Shown here piece by piece: positions 21,813-29,944 of a DNA stretch of 64,000 bases. The DNA lies in assembly GCA_031317595.1 (NCBI GenBank), contig JANCMB010000001.1, forward strand, positions 1,544,971-1,608,970, given 5' to 3'. The DNA is from Glutamicibacter sp. PS. GTDB lineage: Bacteria; Actinomycetota; Actinomycetes; Actinomycetales; Micrococcaceae. Below the pieces are notes generated by a model, which worked only from the letters and a program-made list of their open reading frames with translations, was not told where the DNA came from and searched no databases. The translations under genes and the position numbers were made by a program. Position 1 is the stretch's first letter. Each line of letters begins with the position of its first letter.

Positions 21813-22781
21813 ATGCAGCAAAACGCCATTGTCGTCAGCGCCCCCGGCGGAGCCGACGTGCTGAAGGTAACCCGTACGCAGGCGCCGACCCCGGGGCCCG
21901 GCGAGATTCTGGTCAAGGTCTCGGCTATCGGGGTTAACTTCATCGAAACCTACCAGCGCTCCGGCGTCTACCCGGTGGACTACCCCTTCATCCCAGGATC
22001 GGAAATCTCCGGCACCGTCGCCGCCCTCGGCGAAGGCGTGCAGGGACTCAGCATCGGCGAGGCCGTGGCCACCTCTCGGGCTGTGGCCGGTTATGCCGAA
22101 TATGCTGTGGTCAAGTCCGAACATGTCGGCAAGGTCCCGCAAGGCATGGACTTGCAGTTGGCCGCCGCCCTACCGCTGCAGGGGATGACCGCACACTACC
22201 TGGTGCACTCGAGCTACTTGGTGCGTCAGGGCGACGTGATACTGAGCTATGCCGGGGCCGGCGGCGTGGGACTGCTACTCACCCAGATGCTCAAGCTCAA
22301 GGGCGCCACGGTAATCACCACCGCCTCCACGCAAGAGAAGAAGGACCTGGCCAAGGCCGCCGGAGCCGACCACGTGGTGGACTACGATCAGGTCGCCGAC
22401 ACCGTCGCCGAAGTCACCGACGGGCGTGGGGTGCATGCCGTGTACGACGGCATCGGCAAGGACACCTTCGAAACCTCCCTAGCGGCACTGCGCACCCGAG
22501 GCACCCTGGTGCTCTTCGGTGGAGCTAGCGGTCAGGTCCCGCCCTTCGACCTGCAACGCCTAAACACCGGCGGCTCGCTGAAGGTCACCCGCCCCTCGCT
22601 GAACCACTTCATTGAGGACCCGCACGAGCACGCGTGGCGTTTCGGCGATGTGTTCGGCTGGGCGGCCAGCGGCACCCTCGACGTGCGCATTGGGGCCAGC
22701 TTTGATCTGGCCGAGGCCGGCGCCGCACATGCAGCTCTGGAATCCCGGGCCACCACCGGCAAGGTCATATTGCTGCCCTAG
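21813..22781 (+). CDS. Quinone oxidoreductase (zinc-less MDR family)
   Basis: 322 residues from the ATG at 21813, which has CAGGAG six bases before it; an upstream in-frame codon at 21747 is less likely. The GroES-like N-terminal domain has GVNFIETYQRSGVYP, characteristic of NADPH:quinone reductase. The nucleotide fold is YAGAGGVGLLLTQMLKLKGA. No zinc-binding Cys pattern is seen. It reduces quinones with NADPH. It is divergent from argC. Confidence 0.88.
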   Translation: MQQNAIVVSAPGGADVLKVTRTQAPTPGPGEILVKVSAIGVNFIETYQRSGVYPVDYPFIPGSEISGTVAALGEGVQGLSIGEAVATSRAVAGYAEYAVVKSEHVGKVPQGMDLQLAAALPLQGMTAHYLVHSSYLVRQGDVILSYAGAGGVGLLLTQMLKLKGATVITTASTQEKKDLAKAAGADHVVDYDQVADTVAEVTDGRGVHAVYDGIGKDTFETSLAALRTRGTLVLFGGASGQVPPFDLQRLNTGGSLKVTRPSLNHFIEDPHEHAWRFGDVFGWAASGTLDVRIGASFDLAEAGAAHAALESRATTGKVILLP

Positions 22782-23013
22782 CTAGCACTTTCGGGTCCAG
22801 GGCAGAACATTGCCTGGGGCGACTCGGCCCCGTGGCGTAGCAGTAGTGAAACCTATGAGACTTAGCCGACAGTTCAGCAAATATAGCCCCGCGCTTCATC
22901 GATTCAGTATTAAATAACTATCGGGTCCTCGATCCGCCCCTCCAGGATCCATCTCCTTCTCGGGACGCGCTCCCCCAGCACCCCGAAGACCATTTACGCA
23001 GTTAAGTGAAGGG

Positions 23014-26000
23014 ATGGATCCGTTCATAATGATCAACGATCAAACTCCTGCGCCGGATCAAGAAATCTACGCCCCCCAGTTTCCCTCCGGCGCCCTGGCC
23101 CCGGCCGCCCGCACCCTGGTAGACATCCTGCAGGCAACCGCCGAGGCCCACCCCGACGCGCCCGCCATCGATGATGGCGAGCGTACCGAAAGCTACGCCG
23201 AGCTCATCGAAAAGGTCAAGGCCAAGGCCCTCCGCCTGCACGAGCATGGGCTTGGCGCCGGAGACCGCATCGGCGTGCGCGTTGAATCGGGCACGCGCCA
23301 CCTCTACGAGTGGATCCTGGCCATCATCTGGGTCGGCGCAGCCTACGTCCCGGTGGATGCCGACGATCCCGACGAGCGAGCCAAGACGGTTTTCACCGAA
23401 GCCGGAGTGGCCGGCATCGTCAAGGGCATCGACACCATCGTGGCGGATGCCGCACGGCCCAGGCCATTCGCTTCCCCTCGCCCGCCGGACCTGGAAGATG
23501 ACGCCTGGATCATCTTCACCTCCGGCTCCACCGGCAAGCCCAAGGGCGTCGCGGTATCCCATCGTTCGGCCGCGGCCTTCGTTGACGCCGAAGCGCAGAT
23601 GTTTCTGGCCGGCGACCCGCTGAACACCTCGGACCGGGTCTTGGCCGGGCTGTCGGTCGCCTTCGATGCCTCCTGCGAAGAAATGTGGATCGCCTGGCGC
23701 AACGGCGCCTGCTTGGTGCCGGCCCCGCGAGCTCTGGTGCGCAGCGGCATGGACCTGGGCCCTTGGCTGATTTCCCGCTCGATCACCGCGGTCTCCACCG
23801 TCCCCACCTTGGCGGCCTTGTGGCCAGCCCAGGCCCTGGACTCGGTGCGCCTGCTCATTTTCGGTGGCGAAGCCTGCCCGCCAGAACTAGCCGGCCGGCT
23901 GGCCACCGAAGGTCGCGAGGTCTGGAATACCTATGGCCCCACCGAAGCGACCGTGGTGGCCTGCGGCGCCACCATGGACGGCAGCCTCCCGGTGCGCATC
24001 GGGCTGCCCCTGGCCGGATGGGATCTGGCCGTGGTCGGCCCCGATGGCATTCCGGTGGCCGAGGGTGAATCTGGCGAGCTGATCATCGGCGGAGTTGGAC
24101 TGGCCCGCTACCTAGATCCGGAGAAGGACGCCGAAAAGTACGCGCCGATGCCCACCTTGGGCTGGGAGCGCGCCTACCGCTCCGGCGATATGGTGGTCAA
24201 TGACAGCAAAGGCCTGATCTTCATCGGACGTGTCGACGACCAGGTAAAGATCGGCGGCCGACGGATCGAACTGGGCGAAATCGATGCCGCGCTCAACTCC
24301 CTGGCCGGAGTCTCTGCAGGCGCGGTGGCCGTGCGCGAAACCGCCACCGGAAACAAGATCCTCGTCGGCTACCTGCAGGCGCCCGAAGGCTACGACCTGT
24401 CCGCCGCCCGTACCGCCTTGCTGGAGGACCTGCCGGCGCCCATGGTGCCGATCCTGGCCGTCATGGACAACCTACCGATGAAAACCAGTGGCAAGGTCGA
24501 CCGCAATGCACTGCCCTGGCCGCTGCCGGGCGCCGAGCAGAACGACTCCTCCGGCGAGCTGCCGCCACTGAATGAGGTGGGCGAATTCATCGCCGAAGCA
24601 TGGCAGGGAGCTCTCGGCGCACCAGTGTCCGGATTCGACGCCGACTTCTTCGCCGCCGGCGGCGGTTCCCTGTCGGCAGCCCAGCTCGTCTCCGCCTTGC
24701 GCGTGCGCTATCCGAACCTGACGGTGGCCGAGCTCTATGACTACCCGCGTTTCGGGGCCCTGGTTGAATTCCTCGACGGGCATCAAGTCGCCAGCGAAGC
24801 GGCTGAACCGCGCATCGTGGCGCGCACCAGGCGCACCACCCAATTGGCGCAGACCCTAGCAGCCTTCCCGCTATTCATCCTCTCGGGCGTGCGCTGGTTC
24901 ACCTATTTGTTGATTGGGCACGTGGCCTTGGTCGCCATGGGTGTTTTCGAGGACTCGCTGCCCACCCCGTGGTACGTGATCGCCGGGCTATGGCTAGTAT
25001 TCGTCACCCCGATCGGACGCATGGTCCTGTCGATTCTGGCTAATAAGTTGCTGCTGCGCGGACTGGAGCCCGGAAGCTACCCGCGCTCCGGCTCGGTTCA
25101 TCTGCGCCTGTGGCTGGCTCAGCATGTGGCCGATGTGGTGGACCCGATTTCGCTCTCCAGCGCGCCGCTACTGCCCTGGTATGCCCGCATGCTCGGCGCG
25201 ACGATTGACCGCACCGCCACCCTGCACACCCTGCCGCCGGTGACCGGAATGCTTACCGTGGGCCCGGGCGCCACCATCGAACCCGAGGTGGATGTCAGCG
25301 GCTACTGGATTGACGGCGACAAGCTACACGTGGGAGCCATCCATGTCGGCGCCCGCGCCTCGATCGGCGCGCGCAGCACCCTGCTCCCCGGGGCGGCGAT
25401 CGGCGATGACACGATCGTCGAGGCCGGCTCGGCCGTCTACGGAACCGCCCGCGAAAACTCGCGCTACGCCGGCTCCCCCGCGACCCGCCAGTCCAAGGCC
25501 AAGCCCAAGTGGCCCGAGGCGGAACCCGCCTACCGCAAGCTGCCGCGCGTACTGGCCGGCCTCGCCTCGATCCTGCTCAACCTGTGGCAGTGGCTCCCCG
25601 TGGTCCTCGCCTTCCTCTGCACCGCCCCGATCCTGCGGCCGTCCCAGTCGCTGGCGGACATCGGCTGGCGTTTCATCCCCGCCGTGATCGTGGCGGCGCT
25701 GGTCTGGTTCCTGTCGAGCATGATCTTGACCATCGTCGTGGTGCGCTTGCTGTCAATCGGCCTGGTCGAGGGATGGCATCCGGTCACCTCGCGGGTGGGC
25801 TGGCAGGCCTGGGCGACCGAGCGGGTTCTGGATACCGCCCGCGATCAGCTCTTCCCGCTCTACGCTTCACTGTTCACTCCCATCTGGCTTCGCCTCTTGG
25901 GGGCCAAGGTCGGACGCGATGTGGAAATCTCCACGGTCCTGCTGATCCCGAAGATGACCACCATCTCCTCCGGTGCCTTCCTGGCCGACGACACCATGGT

Positions 26001-26964
26001 GGCCTCCTATGAACTCGGCGGCGGATGGATGCATATCGCCCCGGTGCGCGTGGGCAAGAAAGCCTTCCTGGGCAACTCGGGGATCCTGCATGCAGGGCGC
26101 CGCGTACCCAAGCGTTCGCTGATTGCGGTGCTCTCGGCCACGCCGAAGAAAATGAAGGCCGGGACTTCGTGGCTCGGTTCCCCGCCGAACAAGTTGCGCC
26201 GCACCACGGTGGAAGCCGAGTCGGAGCGCACCTACCGTCCGGCCCTGAAATTGAAGATCATGCGCTCCTTCTGGGAGCTGACCCGCAGCCTTGCGGTCTT
26301 CACCACCGTCGCCATCGCCGGTGGCGTGCTCTGGGCATTGGCCGCCCTGACCACCTACCTCGGCGTCTGGGCCGGCATCTTGCTCTCCGGCGCGGTGCTG
26401 GTGCTTGCTGGCGCGTTGGCTGCCGTAGCCGCGGTCGCGGCCAAGTGGCTGGTGGTCGGCGCGATCCGTCCCGGCGAGCATGCGCTGTGGAGTTCCTTCA
26501 TCTGGCGCACCGAGATGGTCGACTCCTTCACCGAGCTGGTCTGCGCCCAGTGGTTTGCCCGCCTCGCCTCCGGAACCCCGGCCTTGATCTGGTTCCTGCG
26601 CGCCCAGGGTGCCACCATCGGTCATGGCGTGTGGTGCGAAAGCTACTGGCTGCCGGAAGCCGATCTGGTCACCCTGGAGGATCACTCCACGGTCAACCGC
26701 GGTTCGGTCCTGCAAACCCACCTGTTCCACGACCGCATCATGTCCATCGACGCGGTCACCCTGGGAGCAGGGGCGACGCTTGGCCCGCACAGCGTGATCC
26801 TGCCAGCGGCGCAGATCTCCGACGGCACCACCACCGGCCCGGCCAGCCTGGTCCTTCGCGGCGAGGTTCTTCCTGCCAATACCTACTGGCGCGGCAATCC
26901 AGCAGTACGCTGGAACATCAATACGGAAACACGAGTTTCGCAACCCGTCACACAGGAAGCCTGA
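23014..26964 (+). CDS. Pls/PosA-type membrane NRPS, probable isopeptide poly-lysine synthetase
   Basis: 1316 residues; epsilon-poly-L-lysine synthetase of Streptomyces albulus is, from memory, about 1319. Adenylation domain 1-500: TSGSTGKPKG (169-178), FDASCEEMW (217-225), NTYGPTEATV (305-314), YRSGD (388-392), GKVDR with K494. Thiolation domain 520-590 with S552 in GGGSLSA. Then six hydrophobic segments (about 613-642, 652-675, 845-870, 886-912, 1090-1115, 1116-1148) flank three soluble domains rich in hexapeptide-like GxxxxI/V repeats, as in Pls. Aligning by eye to GrsA gives the code D-A-E-S-I-G-T-V-V-K, close to lysine codes. The start is 23014 (or 23029). No thioesterase or ordinary condensation domain is present. 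The product is inferred. Confidence 0.85.
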   Translation: MDPFIMINDQTPAPDQEIYAPQFPSGALAPAARTLVDILQATAEAHPDAPAIDDGERTESYAELIEKVKAKALRLHEHGLGAGDRIGVRVESGTRHLYEWILAIIWVGAAYVPVDADDPDERAKTVFTEAGVAGIVKGIDTIVADAARPRPFASPRPPDLEDDAWIIFTSGSTGKPKGVAVSHRSAAAFVDAEAQMFLAGDPLNTSDRVLAGLSVAFDASCEEMWIAWRNGACLVPAPRALVRSGMDLGPWLISRSITAVSTVPTLAALWPAQALDSVRLLIFGGEACPPELAGRLATEGREVWNTYGPTEATVVACGATMDGSLPVRIGLPLAGWDLAVVGPDGIPVAEGESGELIIGGVGLARYLDPEKDAEKYAPMPTLGWERAYRSGDMVVNDSKGLIFIGRVDDQVKIGGRRIELGEIDAALNSLAGVSAGAVAVRETATGNKILVGYLQAPEGYDLSAARTALLEDLPAPMVPILAVMDNLPMKTSGKVDRNALPWPLPGAEQNDSSGELPPLNEVGEFIAEAWQGALGAPVSGFDADFFAAGGGSLSAAQLVSALRVRYPNLTVAELYDYPRFGALVEFLDGHQVASEAAEPRIVARTRRTTQLAQTLAAFPLFILSGVRWFTYLLIGHVALVAMGVFEDSLPTPWYVIAGLWLVFVTPIGRMVLSILANKLLLRGLEPGSYPRSGSVHLRLWLAQHVADVVDPISLSSAPLLPWYARMLGATIDRTATLHTLPPVTGMLTVGPGATIEPEVDVSGYWIDGDKLHVGAIHVGARASIGARSTLLPGAAIGDDTIVEAGSAVYGTARENSRYAGSPATRQSKAKPKWPEAEPAYRKLPRVLAGLASILLNLWQWLPVVLAFLCTAPILRPSQSLADIGWRFIPAVIVAALVWFLSSMILTIVVVRLLSIGLVEGWHPVTSRVGWQAWATERVLDTARDQLFPLYASLFTPIWLRLLGAKVGRDVEISTVLLIPKMTTISSGAFLADDTMVASYELGGGWMHIAPVRVGKKAFLGNSGILHAGRRVPKRSLIAVLSATPKKMKAGTSWLGSPPNKLRRTTVEAESERTYRPALKLKIMRSFWELTRSLAVFTTVAIAGGVLWALAALTTYLGVWAGILLSGAVLVLAGALAAVAAVAAKWLVVGAIRPGEHALWSSFIWRTEMVDSFTELVCAQWFARLASGTPALIWFLRAQGATIGHGVWCESYWLPEADLVTLEDHSTVNRGSVLQTHLFHDRIMSIDAVTLGAGATLGPHSVILPAAQISDGTTTGPASLVLRGEVLPANTYWRGNPAVRWNINTETRVSQPVTQEA

Positions 26965-26976
26965 GGCGACGCACCG

Positions 26977-28278
26977 ATGCACCATCGGATTCTGGATGAG
27001 TACACCAAGCACTACGGCTCCCCGACCTACACCGTAGAACATTACGACGTGAACCTGGTGGTGAAGCTCGCAAGCAATCACCTCGACGGCCGAGCCATGC
27101 TGCGCATTCGCGCGCTCGAAGATCTCAATGAGATCCCGTTGAACCTCAACGGGTTGAGGATCATCAAGGCCACCTGCCAAGGGCGCAAGGTCTCCGTGAG
27201 CAAAAAGCACCACCGTATGGTCGTCTCGACCCCGAACCGGGTCAAAGCCGGGGATCATATCGAATTGAATCTGCGTTACGGCGGAAACCCCGATGTCGAT
27301 AACGGCCAGTGGGGCGAAGTGGGCTGGGAAGAACTCACCGACGGTGTCCTCGTTTCGGGACAGCCCGTGGGCGCATCCACCTGGTTCCCCTGCAATGACC
27401 ACCCGAGCCACAAGTCCTCCTACCGTTTCGAGGTGTCCACCGACGCGGGCTATCGCGCGGTGGCCAATGGCGACTTGATCTCGCACCGCCGTTCGGCCAG
27501 CCGCGATACGTGGCTGTACGAACAGCGCGAGCCCATGGCCACCTATCTGGCGACCTTGCAGATTGGGCGCTACGTCGAAATCGCTTTTGACCACGGGCAC
27601 CATCTGCTGGCGTATTCGGTTCCAGGCAATGACCTGCCGGTGCGCAGAGCCTTTGCCCAACAGGGGCAGATGGCCGAGATCTTCGAGCGCAAATTCGGCC
27701 CCTACCCCTTCGAGAATTACAAAATCGTGGTGGTGGACGACGAGCTCGAGATTCCCTTGGAGGCCCAAGGCATGAGCATTTTCGGACGCAATCACCTCTC
27801 GCTGGAGTGGGAAGCCCAACGCCTCATCGCCCACGAGTTCGCGCACCAATGGTTCGGCAATTCGCTAACTCCCTCGCAGTGGAAGGACATCTGGCTAAAC
27901 GAGGGCTTCGCCTGCTTCAGCGAGTGGGTTTATTCCGAATACGCCGGAGTCATGCCGCTGGAGCAGCGCGCGCGCGATGCCTGGGAGAAACTCAAGTCGC
28001 TGCCCCACGACCTGCAGATCGGGGACCCCGGCCCGAAGGACATGTTCGATGATCGCGTTTACAAGCGCGGGGCACTGACCCTGTACGCATTGCTCACCGC
28101 GCTAGGCGAGAAAGCCTTCTACGAGATGCTGCGCGATTGGACGGCGACCTACCAGCACGACAGCGTCGATACCAAGAAGTTCGCCAAGCATCTAAAGAAG
28201 CATGCTTCTGGCATCGACGTGGATCAGATTCTGCAGTCCTGGCTCACCAATCTTGAACTGCCGGACTTTCCCGCCTGA
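26977..28278 (+). CDS. M1-family zinc aminopeptidase, short form
   Basis: 433 residues. The zinc motif HEFAHQW has H286 and H290, and the third ligand E309 lies in NEGFA. The substrate-binding GAMEN motif of M1 enzymes is replaced by EAQGMSIFG (262-270), and the large C-terminal domain of classic aminopeptidase N is missing. No signal peptide is seen, so it looks cytosolic. It starts 12 bases after the NRPS stop, so they are co-transcribed. Degradation enzymes for poly-lysine (Pld) are zinc aminopeptidases, so trimming or degrading the polymer is a reasonable role. Confidence 0.85.
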   Translation: MHHRILDEYTKHYGSPTYTVEHYDVNLVVKLASNHLDGRAMLRIRALEDLNEIPLNLNGLRIIKATCQGRKVSVSKKHHRMVVSTPNRVKAGDHIELNLRYGGNPDVDNGQWGEVGWEELTDGVLVSGQPVGASTWFPCNDHPSHKSSYRFEVSTDAGYRAVANGDLISHRRSASRDTWLYEQREPMATYLATLQIGRYVEIAFDHGHHLLAYSVPGNDLPVRRAFAQQGQMAEIFERKFGPYPFENYKIVVVDDELEIPLEAQGMSIFGRNHLSLEWEAQRLIAHEFAHQWFGNSLTPSQWKDIWLNEGFACFSEWVYSEYAGVMPLEQRARDAWEKLKSLPHDLQIGDPGPKDMFDDRVYKRGALTLYALLTALGEKAFYEMLRDWTATYQHDSVDTKKFAKHLKKHASGIDVDQILQSWLTNLELPDFPA

Positions 28279-28301
28279 AGGTTCGGCGAACCCGATGGCC
28301 A

Positions 28302-28345
28302 GTTCAAAATCCGTTCATTATCAGTTCATCCACGAATTCTAGGCT
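28302..28345 (+). promoter_or_regulatory. PHO box and -10 element of ppk2
   Basis: Three consecutive 11-bp direct repeats begin GTTCA: 28302-28312, 28313-28323 and 28324-28334. This matches the actinobacterial PHO box (GTTCAYC-type, 11-bp period) bound by PhoP when phosphate is low. A TAGGCT -10 hexamer (28340-28345) follows. Only seven bases separate it from the ATG at 28353, which suggests a leaderless transcript. Confidence 0.75.
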
Positions 28346-28352
28346 TGCCACC

Positions 28353-29249
28353 ATGAGTGTTGAAATGCCCCTGCTCGATGACGCCTTCCATGGTTACTCG
28401 GTGCTCGATGATGATGACGATGACCCATTGTTGTTGCGCGCCGATGGCAGTGTCGTTGACACGTGGCGCGAAGACTATCCCTATGACCTGAAGCTCGACC
28501 GCGAAACCTACGAGATTGAAAAGCGTGCGCTGCAGATCGAGCTTCTGAAACTCCAGAAGTGGACGAAGGCCAATGGCCGACGCATCATGATCGTTTTCGA
28601 AGGCCGTGATGCCGCGGGCAAGGGCGGAACGATCAAGCGCTTCACCGAGCACCTGAACCCTCGCGGTGCCCGCGTCGTCGCCTTGGAAAAGCCCAGCGAA
28701 CGAGAATCCACCCAGTGGTACTACCAGCGCTACGTGCAGCATTTCCCCGCAGCCGGTGAAATCGTGCTCTTCGACCGTTCCTGGTACAACCGTGCCGGCG
28801 TGGAACGGGTGATGGGCTTTTGCACTCCCGAGCAGGTGGACCATTTCCTCGACCAGACTCCGCTCTTTGAAAAGCTCGTGGTCGACGAGGGTATCGATTT
28901 GGTGAAGTTTTGGTTCTCGGTCTCGCCGGGCGAGCAGCTCACCCGCTTCACCATTCGGCGGATCGACCCGGTGCGACAGTGGAAGCTCTCCCCCATGGAT
29001 CTTGAGTCCTTGGATAAATGGGATAGGTACACGGAAGCCAAAAAGGAAATGTTCCTGAAGACCGACACCGACCACGCACCATGGACGGTGGTGAAGTCCA
29101 ACGACAAGAAGCGAGCCCGGCTCCAGGCGATGCGCCACGTGCTGAACCTATTTGACTACAAGGGCAAGGATCATGTGCTGATCGGTTCCCCTGATCCGCA
29201 GATCGTGGGTCGCGCCGCGAACGTCATCACCCATGGCGAAGAGTTCTAG
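28353..29249 (+). CDS. ppk2: Polyphosphate kinase 2
   Basis: 298 residues. Walker A is FEGRDAAGKGG (83-92), Walker B FDRSWYNRAGVE from 140, and the lid region SPMDLESLDKWDRY, all PPK2 class I-like. An acidic N-terminal stretch contains six consecutive Asp residues. PPK2 uses polyphosphate to phosphorylate nucleoside mono- or diphosphates, giving ATP or GTP. It follows the NRPS-M1 pair but has its own PHO-box promoter, so it responds to phosphate starvation. It could supply ATP for the adenylation domain; that is inference. Confidence 0.9.
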   Translation: MSVEMPLLDDAFHGYSVLDDDDDDPLLLRADGSVVDTWREDYPYDLKLDRETYEIEKRALQIELLKLQKWTKANGRRIMIVFEGRDAAGKGGTIKRFTEHLNPRGARVVALEKPSERESTQWYYQRYVQHFPAAGEIVLFDRSWYNRAGVERVMGFCTPEQVDHFLDQTPLFEKLVVDEGIDLVKFWFSVSPGEQLTRFTIRRIDPVRQWKLSPMDLESLDKWDRYTEAKKEMFLKTDTDHAPWTVVKSNDKKRARLQAMRHVLNLFDYKGKDHVLIGSPDPQIVGRAANVITHGEEF

Positions 29250-29262
29250 CAGGTTTCGGGTT

Positions 29263-29934
29263 TCACCGCACGGTGATCGCGGTGGCCAGCAGGCCGTGTC
29301 CAACTGGGGATTCGCTCATCCATTGCCCGCGGAGCGCTGACAGGTCAACCCCGCGGTGCGCGGAGTTGGCCTGCAGGATTCGGGCCGTGAAGGTTCCTGG
29401 TTCTTGGCCAACCGTGATCTCGCATTCAAGAAAATCTAACCAGCGCTGGGCTAGTGGATACCACGTCTTGAAGACGCATTCCTTGGCGCTGAACATCAGC
29501 TTGTCCCAAGCGATCCCGGGATCGTAGGCACGGAGACGAGCGGCTAAGCGCTGTTCTTCCGGCAGCAGGATCAGGTCGACCGCATCTGCCGGGAGCGCCT
29601 GATGCGGTTCGGCGTCGATGCCGATACTGCTGAATTCACTGGCGCAGGCCACCGCGGCCGCACGCAGTCCTGCAGTATGCGTCATGCTACCCACGATATT
29701 CGGAGGCCACACCGGCGCACGGTGGTCATCGGGGACGAGTATGTGATTGCCGTGTCCGAATTCGGCGAGCGCTTGGCGAGCGCAAATACGCACGGTGCGG
29801 AATTCCCGTTGACGGGCTTCGACCGCGTTGGCCACGTAGCGTTCTTCTTGCCAGAATCTGGGCCCGTCATCTAGCTCGGTGCGTGCCTCGACCACGCGTA
29901 CGCCCTCTGGCAATAGCTTGGAAAAAATTGGCAT
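29263..29934 (-). CDS. 4'-phosphopantetheinyl transferase (Sfp/EntD type)
   Basis: 223 residues. The magnesium and CoA motif GIDAE is at 105-109, and the catalytic FSAKECVFKTWYPL block at 148-161. The N-terminal WPPNIVGSMTHTAG is the EntD-like signature. It transfers phosphopantetheine from CoA to a carrier-protein serine. It is convergent with ppk2, and the only carrier protein seen in the window is S552 of the NRPS, the natural target. EntD types usually serve siderophore NRPSs elsewhere, so it may serve others too. Confidence 0.88.
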   Translation of the reverse strand: MPIFSKLLPEGVRVVEARTELDDGPRFWQEERYVANAVEARQREFRTVRICARQALAEFGHGNHILVPDDHRAPVWPPNIVGSMTHTAGLRAAAVACASEFSSIGIDAEPHQALPADAVDLILLPEEQRLAARLRAYDPGIAWDKLMFSAKECVFKTWYPLAQRWLDFLECEITVGQEPGTFTARILQANSAHRGVDLSALRGQWMSESPVGHGLLATAITVR

Positions 29935-29944
29935 GGTTTCCCGC

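Noticed and set aside
22782-23013. PHO box or clear promoter before the NRPS
   Set aside because: A single GTTCA and an AT-rich patch exist, but no 11-bp repeat or convincing -35/-10 pair.
25867-27849. 660-codon open frame antisense to the NRPS and M1 genes
   Set aside because: It mirrors the codon structure of two well-supported genes and has no ribosome site; a product of high GC content.
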